From Draconibacterium orientale (lineage in GTDB: Bacteria > Bacteroidota > Bacteroidia > Bacteroidales > Prolixibacteraceae), in contig NZ_CP007451.1 in NCBI RefSeq assembly GCF_000626635.1, forward strand, positions 930,001-994,000: 64,000 nt of DNA, read 5' to 3'. Shown here in pieces: positions 13,788-22,981 of the stretch. Numbering within the stretch: the stretch's first letter is position 1; each line of letters begins with the position of its first letter. A model generated the notes under the pieces. The model had not been told where the DNA came from. It saw only the letters and a list, made by a program, of their open reading frames with translations, and did no database searches. Made by a program: the position numbers and the translations under genes.

Positions 13788-16435
13788 ATTATCCTATCTG
13801 GCATTTGCCATCGACCGGAGGCAGTTTATTAATTGCCATCATTGCAATTGTTCATGTTGTTATCGCTCATTTAGCCGTAGGAGGTGGACTTTTTTTGGTA
13901 TTAGCCGAATGGAAAGCCCTTAAAACAAATGATGCCGGATTATTGGCTTATGTGAAATCACATACCTGGTTTTTTCTTTTGTTATCGATGGTTTTTGGAG
14001 GAGTAACAGGAGTTGGAATTTGGTTTATAATTTCGCTCGTTACCCCGGGTGCTACATCTCTTTTAATCCATACTTTTGTGTTTGCATGGGCTATTGAGTG
14101 GGTATTCTTTATTGGCGAAATTGTTGCCTTGCTCATTTACCATTATCGTTTCGACAAGATGAATTCCGGAAGCCACTTAATTATTGGTTGGCTGTATTTT
14201 ATTTTTGCCTGGCTGAGTCTGTTTATGATTAACGGAATTCTGGCGTTTATGTTAACTCCCGGAGATTGGCTCACCACAGGCAATTTTTGGGATGGATTAT
14301 TTAACCCGGGATTTTTACCATCATTGCTTTTCCGAACTGCCATTTCACTCATTTTTGCCGGAGTATTCGGATTGGTAACAGCTTCTTTTTTAAAAGACCA
14401 GCAACTTCGAAACCGCATTTTTAAATATTGTGCAAAATGGATGTATTTTCCTTTGGCATTATTGGTGTTAACGGGTATTTATTACACAAAAGTAATCAGT
14501 GCTGAGTCGTTCGAAAACCTGTTTCATTTTAATGCCGAAAGCAACTTATTTCGTGATGTACTGCTTTATTCCAGTTTTGCATTATTCGGACTTGGACTTT
14601 TTACATTGTTTCGCCTCCCGGCCCTGGCACAAAAAATAGGCGCGTTTATTTTGGTAGCACTTTGTTTTTCGTGGATGGGTGGTTTTGAATACTCAAGAGA
14701 AATTGCCCGCAAACCGTATGTAATTTATAACTACATGTATTCCAACGGAATTCTGGTTAAAGAGGCTGAAAACATCAATAAAACCGGTTTTTTGAAACAT
14801 GCAAAATGGACAGAAATTCAGGAAATTACTAATAAAAACAAACTGGAAGCTGGCTCTGAAATTTTTCGTCTTCAGTGTATGAGTTGCCATACAATTGATG
14901 GTTACAATGCCATAAAACCACAAATAAATCGTTTAACCGAACGCGGTTTGGAAGCCCAGCTAACCGGTTTGGGAAAAGTAAATACCTATATGCCTCCGTT
15001 TGTTGGAACACCAAACGAAAAAAAAGCACTGGCAGCCTATCTTTTTTATGAATTACTGGGCAAAGAAACTGAAACGGTAAAAGCCTTTCAACCCACAGAG
15101 TTTCCTTTGGAGGTGCCTGCTTTTAATTCCGAAAAAAATGAATATGTACTTTTGGTATGGAACGATTTGGGAATGCACTGTGTTTCCGACAACGAAAAAT
15201 ATTTTTCATTCTTACCTCCTGCAAATACTTTTAACGCCCAATTATTTAAGCGAGGAGCAAAACCAGAATTAATAACAAAAAACGTTCGAATTGAATATAA
15301 TATTGAAAGTGGATTTGAAAATCCGGAGGAACGCTCGATGTTTTGGAAATATTCAAAAGCAATTTTTGGAGTTGATGTTCCGGTTGGGTATGGATTAGCA
15401 GGAAAAACAGTAAACGATACAATGGATGCGCACAGCAACCATTTTGCCGCTGAACTCATTCCGGTTATCGCATACCGAAAAGACCAGCTTTATAATCCAT
15501 TTCCAATGTTCACTTTTAAAGCAGTAGACCAAAAAAGTGGCGAATTACTTGCAGAAACAAAAGCAGTTGCACCCGTTTCAACTGAAATGGGATGTAGAAA
15601 CTGCCACGAAGGAGGTTGGGCATGGAATGGAATTTCGGGTGTTGCCGACAAAACATCCGAAAATTTATTGGCTGCACACGACAAATACAATAACACTACA
15701 TTATTAGCTGATGCAAAAAACGGCAATCCCAAACTCTGCCAATCGTGCCATGGCGACCCGGCTCTTGGTGTTCCGGAGAAAGCAGATATTTTAAACTTCT
15801 CAACAGCAATACACGGGTTTCATGCCAATTACTTATCAGGAATGGACCATCAGTCTTGTAACCTTTGTCATCCATCGCGGATAGACGGAAATACAACATG
15901 TTTCCGTGGACGTCACGCAAAAAACGAAATAAACTGCACCGAATGCCACGGGCGCCTGGAAGACCATGCGCTGGGATTGCTGGCCGGGCAAAGTTCAAAA
16001 CCTGCAGCCAAAAGGCTTTCTGCCGCATTGGTACCGCATTATGTAGATGATAAAACTACTATCAATCCACGCACTCCATGGGTTATTGAGCCCGACTGCA
16101 AATCGTGCCATACCAACTTTAATATTCGGGAAGATGGATATTCAGGAACATCGTTTAACAAATGGGTTAGCGGTTTTGCTGATTTATACCGAAACAGAAC
16201 CGACGAACAAGGTGTAATGTGCATTGCTTGTCATGGCTCAACTCATGCGGTTTATGGCGCTGAAAATAAATTCGGGAAGCAACGCGACAATATGCAACCG
16301 TTGCAATATCAGGGTTTAGCCGGAACAATTGGGACACATGAAAATTGCAGTCTCTGCCATACAAAAAAAATGAATGCAAATGGGCATCATCGTAATCAGA
16401 TTAAACGAAAAATCAGTGCAGCAATTGTTCACTAA
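13784..16435 (+). CDS. Membrane-anchored octaheme cytochrome c fusion
   Basis: An 883-residue fusion. Residues 1 to about 310 form about eight membrane helices resembling a cytochrome bd subunit I-like domain (HVVIAHLAVGGGLFLVLAEW at the start, His positions in helices). The rest is periplasmic and carries eight CxxCH heme c motifs: CMSCH near residue 365, then CRNCH, CQSCH, CNLCH, CTECH, CKSCH, CIACH and CSLCH. The first heme sits in a mono-heme cytochrome c-like domain, the other seven in a multiheme module after a beta-rich insertion. It is translationally coupled to the membrane protein upstream. The likely role is quinol oxidation in the membrane with electron transfer to periplasmic acceptors; the acceptor is unknown. 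Confidence 0.72.
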   Translation: MNYPIWHLPSTGGSLLIAIIAIVHVVIAHLAVGGGLFLVLAEWKALKTNDAGLLAYVKSHTWFFLLLSMVFGGVTGVGIWFIISLVTPGATSLLIHTFVFAWAIEWVFFIGEIVALLIYHYRFDKMNSGSHLIIGWLYFIFAWLSLFMINGILAFMLTPGDWLTTGNFWDGLFNPGFLPSLLFRTAISLIFAGVFGLVTASFLKDQQLRNRIFKYCAKWMYFPLALLVLTGIYYTKVISAESFENLFHFNAESNLFRDVLLYSSFALFGLGLFTLFRLPALAQKIGAFILVALCFSWMGGFEYSREIARKPYVIYNYMYSNGILVKEAENINKTGFLKHAKWTEIQEITNKNKLEAGSEIFRLQCMSCHTIDGYNAIKPQINRLTERGLEAQLTGLGKVNTYMPPFVGTPNEKKALAAYLFYELLGKETETVKAFQPTEFPLEVPAFNSEKNEYVLLVWNDLGMHCVSDNEKYFSFLPPANTFNAQLFKRGAKPELITKNVRIEYNIESGFENPEERSMFWKYSKAIFGVDVPVGYGLAGKTVNDTMDAHSNHFAAELIPVIAYRKDQLYNPFPMFTFKAVDQKSGELLAETKAVAPVSTEMGCRNCHEGGWAWNGISGVADKTSENLLAAHDKYNNTTLLADAKNGNPKLCQSCHGDPALGVPEKADILNFSTAIHGFHANYLSGMDHQSCNLCHPSRIDGNTTCFRGRHAKNEINCTECHGRLEDHALGLLAGQSSKPAAKRLSAALVPHYVDDKTTINPRTPWVIEPDCKSCHTNFNIREDGYSGTSFNKWVSGFADLYRNRTDEQGVMCIACHGSTHAVYGAENKFGKQRDNMQPLQYQGLAGTIGTHENCSLCHTKKMNANGHHRNQIKRKISAAIVH

Positions 16436-16708
16436 AATATTATTTGCAATACGCTAAATCATACAAGTTGGTAAAATAACAGATCCATAATTGCATTTAT
16501 CTTTTTCAGGTGCATTATTTTCTGGAAAAACAAAGAAATGACGTGCTATAAAATGCTATTCAAGGCCATCTCGACTACGAAAACAAATTTTTATACTCGA
16601 AACCGTTACTGTCACAAACATCAAAATAGTTGGCGGACATGGTTATTTGCGAGGCTTGGAGCTGTTAGTTAACACAAAAGATTGGGCAGTTAAAGAGAAA
16701 AACAAAGC
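16436..16708. other. Intergenic gap without recognised content
   Basis: A 273-base AT-rich stretch between the cytochrome gene and the MFS gene. I see no gene, no clear terminator hairpin and no convincing TTG...TAnnTTTG promoter in it. Confidence 0.5.
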
Positions 16709-18009
16709 ATGTTTGAAAGACTTTACCACTACCTCCACAAAGGAGACAAACAAGGTGTTTGCAACGACATTACCGAAGACGCCTGCCAATATGTTCCCCG
16801 CAATTTCTTTTTACAAATTTTCAGTAATGTATTTACCCAGCTTGGCGATACGCTGAGCAATCCCAAAACCGTATTAACCTGGTTAATGAGCTATGTAAGC
16901 GCGCCGGTGTACCTTATTAGTTTAATTGTGCCGCTGCGCGAATCGGGGTCGATGGTGCCACAGGTGTTTTTTGCGCAATTTATTCGCCAACGCCCCATCC
17001 GAAAATGGCTGTGGGTAATCGGTGCTTTGCTGCAATTTTTAACAATCGGAGCCATTGGTATTATTGCCCTTAATTTTAACGGTTTTACTGCCGGATGGCT
17101 TATTGTAGCTGCTGTTGTGCTGTTTAGCCTGGCGCGAAGTATGAGCTCGCTTACCTCGAAAGATATTATTGGGAAAACCATCCCCAAAACCCGCCGAGGG
17201 CGTATGAAAGGCTATTCTGTATCAGTGTCGGGGGTATTGGTGCTGACGGCAGGTTTGTTTATGTTGTATCAGTCGGAAGAAGATGCCACCATAAACTTTT
17301 ACACCAATATCATCTTTTTTGCTTCGGCAACCTGGCTGGTGGCAGCGTTTATTTATTCGCGAATTAAGGAATTCCCAGGCCCGGTTAATGACAAATCTCT
17401 AACAACGACAGCATTTTTTCAAGTTTTAAATTGCTAAAAACTGAAAAACATTTCAGAGATTTTATCATTGCCCGCACCCTGCTTTTGTGTACCGCCTTGT
17501 CGGCCCCGTTTTATGTTGTTTTGGCGCAGGAGCATGTGGGAAAAGAAGCGTACCTGCTCGGCTTGTTTATTATTGCCAAAGGCCTTGCATCGATCTTGAG
17601 TTCTCCGATTTGGGGAAGGTATGCCGATAAATCGAGCAAAAACATTATGGCAGTGGCGGTGCTTATTGCGTCTGTTCTGGGCATCTTTATCTTTTTCACC
17701 ATTTCGTATTTCGATGCCTTGCAAAGTGCAAAATGGCTCTATCCGGTTGTGCTTTTTATTTTAGGTATTGCACACCAGGGCGTTCGTTTGGGCCGCAAAA
17801 CCTACGTTATCGATATGGCTACCGGAAACGAGCGCACCAGTTACGTGTCGGTTAGTAATACCATTATCGGCATCATTCTTTTGCTGGTGGGTGGGTTAAG
17901 CGCCCTGGTTTCGTTGTTGTCGGTTGAAGGCGTAATTTTGCTGCTGTCGGTGTTTGGTTTGGCGGGCGCTTATAAAAGTTACAAACTCCCTAACGTAGAG
18001 CAAACATAA
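16709..18009 (+). pseudogene. MFS transporter split by a frameshift
   Basis: Two adjacent frames make one major facilitator transporter of about 430 residues. The N-half (16709-17437) starts MFERLYHYLHKGDKQGVCNDI and has about six helices including FAQFIRQRPIRKWLWVIGALLQF. The C-half (in frame from about 17392, read to 18009) continues LKTEKHFRDFIIARTLLL and has six helices including SPIWGRYADKSSKNIMA, a typical MFS loop. The frame changes at 17420-17440; an extra eight bases there (TTGCTAAA next to a similar TTTTAAA) would explain it. Either a real null allele or an assembly error. Substrate unknown. Confidence 0.75.
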
Positions 18010-18021
18010 CAACTGCTGAAG

Positions 18022-18052
18022 TTGTATTTTAATCTCTTGAAGAATATATTTG
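18022..18052 (+). promoter_or_regulatory. Bacteroidota-type promoter for the GH53 gene
   Basis: TTG at 18022-18024 and TATATTTG at 18045-18052, separated by 20 bases, fit the -33 TTG and -7 TAnnTTTG elements of the Bacteroidota housekeeping sigma factor. The predicted transcript would start about 25 bases before the ATG at 18087. Confidence 0.6.
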
Positions 18053-18086
18053 TCATCCTAAGATTCTAGCTAAACTTTGCGGAATA

Positions 18087-19199
18087 ATGAAAACAGAGAA
18101 GACGAAACAACTGAAATTGATATATTTACTACTGGTAGCAGTACTATTTTTCACTGCCTGCTCCGACGATAATAACGATCCGGTTGATCCAACACCCGAT
18201 CCCGAAACAAAGGAGCTGATTTCGGCTATGGACCTGTCGCAGTTACCCGAAATTGAATTAACGAATCCTACGTTTTTCGACCTGGAAAACAATGCAAAAG
18301 ATTTTCTCGACATTGTAAAAGAGAATGGTGTGAACACGGTTCGACTGCGATTGTGGGTTAATCCCGAGAATGAACATTCAGCATTTAACGAGGTGAAAAC
18401 ATTTTCCGGGAAACTAAAAGCGAAAGGTTTCGACATTTGGTTAACCGTTCATTATTCCGATACCTGGGCCGATCCGGGGCAACAAAACAAACCCGAACGC
18501 TGGAGCAGCATTTCGTATTCGGCATTAAAAGACAGTGTTTATTCCTACACTCAAAAGATTATAACGGAGATTGCACCTGATTATATTCAGATCGGGAACG
18601 AGATAAACAGTGGCTTTTTGCATCCCGAAGGAAACATTCAGGATCAGACTTTCCAATTTCTGGAGTTGATGGAACAGGGAATTCGGGCCGTTCGCGATAA
18701 CTCTTCGGCCACAAAAATTATAATCCATTATGCAGGGCTCAATAATGCCGACTGGTTTTTTAATGTAGTTCGCAACCTCGATTACGACATGATTGGCTTA
18801 TCGTACTACCCCATTTGGCATGGCAAAAGTTTAACCAGCCTGAAAACAACCCTGACCAACCTGAGCCAAACCTTTAACAAAGAAATTGTGCTGGCCGAAA
18901 CTGCTTATCCTTTTACACTGGGGTGGAACGACTGGACCAACAATATTGTGGGACAAGACGACCAGTTGATTCGGCCTGATTACCCGGCCACTGAAACCGG
19001 TCAGCAACAGTTTATCGAACGCATAAAACAAATTTCATTCGAGGAAGTGGAAAAAGGCCGTGGCTTTTGTTACTGGGGTGCCGAACTTATTGCCTGGAAA
19101 GGCCCGGAAGCCCCCGATGCCTCGCCATGGGAAAACCAGGCTGTTTTTGATTTTAACAACAAAGCACTGCCGGTATTGTCGGTATTTGGGGAGGAATAA
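18087..19199 (+). CDS. GH53 arabinogalactan endo-beta-1,4-galactanase-like lipoprotein
   Basis: A 370-residue lipoprotein. The signal ends FFTACSDD, the Cys is followed by acidic residues (a pattern linked to surface export in Bacteroidota), then a Pro/Asp-rich linker DPVDPTPDPETKE. The rest is a TIM-barrel glycoside hydrolase of family 53: VNTVRLRLWVNP on an early strand, DIWLTVHYSDTWADPGQQ, acid/base Glu172 in IQIGNEINSG, and nucleophile Glu271 in VLAETAYPF. GH53 enzymes cut beta-1,4-galactan side chains of pectin. It stands alone without a SusC/SusD pair. Length matches the family. Confidence 0.88.
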   Translation: MKTEKTKQLKLIYLLLVAVLFFTACSDDNNDPVDPTPDPETKELISAMDLSQLPEIELTNPTFFDLENNAKDFLDIVKENGVNTVRLRLWVNPENEHSAFNEVKTFSGKLKAKGFDIWLTVHYSDTWADPGQQNKPERWSSISYSALKDSVYSYTQKIITEIAPDYIQIGNEINSGFLHPEGNIQDQTFQFLELMEQGIRAVRDNSSATKIIIHYAGLNNADWFFNVVRNLDYDMIGLSYYPIWHGKSLTSLKTTLTNLSQTFNKEIVLAETAYPFTLGWNDWTNNIVGQDDQLIRPDYPATETGQQQFIERIKQISFEEVEKGRGFCYWGAELIAWKGPEAPDASPWENQAVFDFNNKALPVLSVFGEE

Positions 19200-19323
19200 G
19201 ATGAGAAAAAACACTTAGTTACTCAATCCTAAGTTGCCAGTAGGGACATAAAACTCCAGCAAGCTGATGAAGATGTTTGGAGAGGACAAAATAAATTACT
19301 TCGCTACGCTGCCAATGACAGAA

Positions 19324-20630
19324 TTAATTTACATTTTGACAATTTACTACTTCCATGTTTAGTTCTTTTGCCAATTTGTTTACTGTTCTCATTTTATTTA
19401 TCATTATTTGTTCTTCATATAGTTGTACTCCTTGTTCTGCATAGTCAAGCCCTTTTACCATTACGCGCCAGTAAAGGACTGCCAGTTTTCGGGCCATGGC
19501 CTTTATTGCTATTCTTGGGCCTTTTCGCCCACGTAATCGTCTTCCAAATGAGCCTATTGCAATGTCTTTACTGTTTATAAGTCCCTGTGCAATTACCCTA
19601 AAAATCTGCCCTGCTTTTGGTTTGCCTTTTTTCTTTACATTTCGTCGCATTTTTCCAGAGCTATGCTGCCCCGGAGACAGTCCCAACCAGCTTGTAAAAT
19701 GTTTTTCACTTGGCCACCTTGTTAAATCAGGACCGGTTTCTGCCAATAATTGCATCCATGTATAATCGGTAATACCTGATATTAAGGTTGCATCGTTGCC
19801 ATTAAAAATATTCAACAGGTTTGGGCCAAGCCTTTCAACGTTTGGTTTGTGGTGACGTACTGCTTTACGTTTTTTTTTAGATCCTGACCTTCGCCTGATT
19901 CACCGAGCCTGTTGATTACAACATTTATTTTGCTGTCGCATTCATTAATTTGTTGCAAACAAAAATTATATCCATCATAAGCCTGTTTTAGCGCAAATAA
20001 TCCGGCATCGGTATACTTGCCTTGCAGAGCTTTTATAACCAAATCCTTTTTCTTACTGAGAACACTACGGTGACACAAGCTAACCAGTACCTGCTTGTCC
20101 CGTTCTCCATTTAGGATTGCTTCTATTATTGCCAGCCCACTTGCCCCGTGTATCTGGCTCAAAACTTCTTTAAGCCTGATATTCATTAACGTTAATGCCT
20201 TTTGCATCTGATTGATGTACATCGCCGAAGAGTTGATGTGGTCTTCCCGTAATCGCAGATAGCTTCTTAACTCTTTTATGTCAGCATCAACAACAAGGCA
20301 CCGGTTTAACAAGCCATGGCTATGTAGTTGTAGGATCCACTGACAATCTTTTACGTCGGTTTTTCGGCCTGGAACTTGTTTGGTTTGGCGACCATCCACC
20401 AGCCAAACATCGATACCGGCTTCTTCCAGAATGTCGTATAAAATCACCCAGTAAACACCGGTGGCTTCCATCGCAACTGTTTCAACTTTATGTCCGACCA
20501 AATAGTCCCGTAATTTGTAAAAATCTTCGGTAAAAGTTAAATGGCTTACTACCGGCTGCCCCTCTACGGCTGTAAAAACTTTTTTGGCACCAATATCGAT
20601 GCCCGCTGCATTAGTCCTGATTTTTTCCAT
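19324..20630 (-). CDS. IS110-family transposase, two frames joined by a -1 shift at A9
   Basis: The first frame (20630 to 19812) carries the RuvC-like DEDD domain: GIDIGAKKVFTAV (first Asp), AMEATGVYWVILYDIL (Glu), and GRKTDVKDCQWI (two Asp), plus the coiled-coil link. The second (to 19324) carries the C-terminal Tnp20/serine domain with WLGLSPGQHSSGK. The frames are offset by -1. At 19870-19878 the coding strand has nine A's (read CTA AAA AAA AAC); slipping back one base there gives KKKRKAVRHHKPNVERLGP and joins the halves without a gap into a protein of about 435 residues, the normal IS110 length. This could be programmed slippage or decay. Confidence 0.8.
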
Positions 20631-20880
20631 CTTTTTTAAATCTTAATTTTACTAATGCCCACACCCAAAAGGGCAAATTGACTATATGTCGGCAGGCTGC
20701 CATTCGGACATATTTGAAAAATCAAACAGTACCACTCATTATGCCTCAATCTTTTGGAACCAAACTCGCAAACAGGTTTAAAACACTATACAAAGAACGG
20801 TCAAACTGTGCAGGCTTGCTGCTAAGTTCGGTATATCTACTGTCATTACCTCATTATGCCCATTAAAAATGGGTGGACTC
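20631..20880 (-). ncRNA. Non-coding IS110 end, possible bridge-RNA region
   Basis: IS110-group elements with an N-terminal RuvC domain are known to encode a structured bridge RNA in the non-coding end upstream of the transposase. Here the 250 bases upstream of the start show no gene but hold a hairpin: ATATGTC (20684-20690) and GACATAT (20707-20713) enclosing GGCAG/CTGCC. No loop complementary to target or donor could be proven, and the outer end of the element was not located. This is a positional inference. Confidence 0.3.
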
Positions 20881-20910
20881 TCGGAATGATATAAATCAAG
20901 GGAGATTGAA

Positions 20911-20951
20911 AAGAGAGGTGCTTTGCGGCAAAGCCGCGAAGCACCTCTCTT
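20911..20951 (-). terminator. Strong hairpin terminator after the nucleoside kinase gene
   Basis: AAGAGAGGTGCTT (20911-20923) pairs perfectly with AAGCACCTCTCTT (20939-20951), and the inner GCGGC pairs with GCCGC. On the - strand the stem is followed by TTTTCAATC. It sits 86 bases after the stop at 21037 and would end that transcript. Confidence 0.7.
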
Positions 20952-21036
20952 CAAACCAATCCGAATCATTATCATTGCGAACCAAGTGAAGCAATCTATT
21001 ATTCTTTACTGGTAACTAATAATCCCAATTACAAAA

Positions 21037-22701
21037 TCAATATGCAAAACTACTTCCCCCTAAAAACTCGCGCAGCAGCGAGGTTGGCGGGATTTCCACA
21101 TCGCTGATGGGTTTAAAGTACGACAGGAATTCCAGTAAACGTGTGGACTCTGTATATTCCGGCTGATTCTCGAGCACGGTCTTTAATATCGGCTCGGCAT
21201 ATTTTTTCAAAACGGCCAGCTCGTAAATGGTTGCCGAGTTAAACATTATATCGGCATTCTCCTGGTAAGGGAAAATATTTTTCTCCTCGCCTTTTCGCAC
21301 CGATGGCCAGCGTTTAATTGTATCGGCAGCGCGGTAGCCCCGGTATCGGCTATCGCGGATCATACGACGCAGCAAGCGGTTATCAGCTGTTGAAATATGC
21401 GTGTGCTCATCCACCGAAATCTGGGTAAGCGCCGATATGAAAATTTTAAAGGTGTTCTGCTCCTTTACATCGGTCAGCAGACCGGGATTCATTCCGTGAA
21501 TACCTTCCACAATTAAAATATCATCCTTTTCGAGTTTCAGCGTTCTTCCGTTTTCCATGCGTTTTCCGCTATGGAAATCAAACTTGGGCAAACGCACTTC
21601 CTTGCCTTCAAAAAGAGCGATCAGCTGGTGGTTAAAAAACTCAATATCGATGGCTTCCAGCGCCTCAAAGTCGTATTCGCCACGTTCATCTTTTGGTGTA
21701 TGTTCGCGATCAACAAAATAATCGTCGAGCGACACCTGGTACGGACGCATACCGTTTACTGCCAGCTGTACACCCAACCGTTTGCTAAATGTAGTTTTCC
21801 CCGATGCCGATGGTCCGGCAACCAACACCACCTTGGTTCCGTTTCCGCGTGCCGATATCTGATTGGCAATTTCTGCAATCTTTTTCTCGTGTAGCGCTTC
21901 CGATATTTTTATGATATCGCCACTACGGTTCTGAAGTGCAAAATCGTTCAAACTGCCAATGGTGGAAACATTCAGAATTTCGGCCCAGTCTTTTTGTTCC
22001 TGAAAGATCTCGAACAGCTTGTCGTTATACACAACTTTATGCAACTTTTTGAAGTGTTTCCGGCGCGGAACCTGCAACAACAAACCATCAAAATACGGAA
22101 CCAGGCCATAATTTGAAATGTACCCGGTTGAGGGCAGCAGGTTGCCATAGAAATAATCGCCAAGATCGTTCAGAAAATAAAGATACGAGTACATACGCCC
22201 TTGTTGCTCGAACAGCTGGGCCTTATCCTCCAGCCCCTGTTTTGCCAGCAAATCAACGGCGTGCGATGTAATTATACCTTTCTTTACAAACGGAATATCG
22301 GCCTCAATAAGCGCATTCATTTCCTGCTTTATCGAAAAAATGTCAGAGTCGGAAATTTCGCGTTCCAGCCCCTGCAGTTCGCAAAAATAACCATTGCTTA
22401 TACCGTTTTGCACTTTGAATGCCACATGCGGAAAAACTTCCTTAACTGCGGCGTACAACACAAAAACCAAACTACGGATATACATTCGTACACCATCGGG
22501 ATGCGTAAAATCGATAAACTCGATGTGCTTGGGCTTTACCACGCAAAACGACAGCTCTTTCACCTGGTGGTTTACAATAGCTCCACAAACCTGGTTATGG
22601 AGTTTTATATTCAAATCTTTACTGATTTCGAGCAATGATGTCCCCATAGGATAAGTATGGGTCATATGTGTATTCCTGCAATAAATTTCAACTTCTCTCA
22701 T
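21037..22701 (-). CDS. TGS-domain nucleoside (uridine-type) kinase
   Basis: A 554-residue three-part protein. Residues 1 to about 65 are a TGS-like domain (YPMGTSLLEISKDL), the next part resembles the second additional domain of threonyl-tRNA synthetase, and the C-terminal half is a uridine kinase-like P-loop kinase with Walker A GPSASGKTTFSKR (about residues 293 to 305), SLDDYF, FDFHSGKR and VEGIHGMNP. This architecture is common in Bacteroidota and Firmicutes and is annotated as a nucleoside kinase. I chose the ATG at 22701 (MREVEIYC) because the TGS domain starts there; an upstream frame of 31 residues has no conserved look. Monocistronic, with its own terminator. Confidence 0.85.
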   Translation of the reverse strand: MREVEIYCRNTHMTHTYPMGTSLLEISKDLNIKLHNQVCGAIVNHQVKELSFCVVKPKHIEFIDFTHPDGVRMYIRSLVFVLYAAVKEVFPHVAFKVQNGISNGYFCELQGLEREISDSDIFSIKQEMNALIEADIPFVKKGIITSHAVDLLAKQGLEDKAQLFEQQGRMYSYLYFLNDLGDYFYGNLLPSTGYISNYGLVPYFDGLLLQVPRRKHFKKLHKVVYNDKLFEIFQEQKDWAEILNVSTIGSLNDFALQNRSGDIIKISEALHEKKIAEIANQISARGNGTKVVLVAGPSASGKTTFSKRLGVQLAVNGMRPYQVSLDDYFVDREHTPKDERGEYDFEALEAIDIEFFNHQLIALFEGKEVRLPKFDFHSGKRMENGRTLKLEKDDILIVEGIHGMNPGLLTDVKEQNTFKIFISALTQISVDEHTHISTADNRLLRRMIRDSRYRGYRAADTIKRWPSVRKGEEKNIFPYQENADIMFNSATIYELAVLKKYAEPILKTVLENQPEYTESTRLLEFLSYFKPISDVEIPPTSLLREFLGGSSFAY

Positions 22702-22981
22702 AGCCACTGTTTGTCTGTTTCCAGTGGTAAATGTATAAAAATGCGATGAGCAATTACCGTTGCAAGTAAAGTTTTTCGGGCTCAACAGCGACACATTTCA
22801 CCAAATATGAAAGGTTTTACAGTACTGAATTTAAAACGAGAAGATTGCAAAACTCCTGATCACGTTCAATATTCAGACACCACCACACAGAGCATATAAG
22901 AACACAATAGATTACACGCTTTACTTTGTGAAACTCTGCGGTATCCCGGTAAACTCTGTGGTAAAAATCAGAAAGCAGCCC

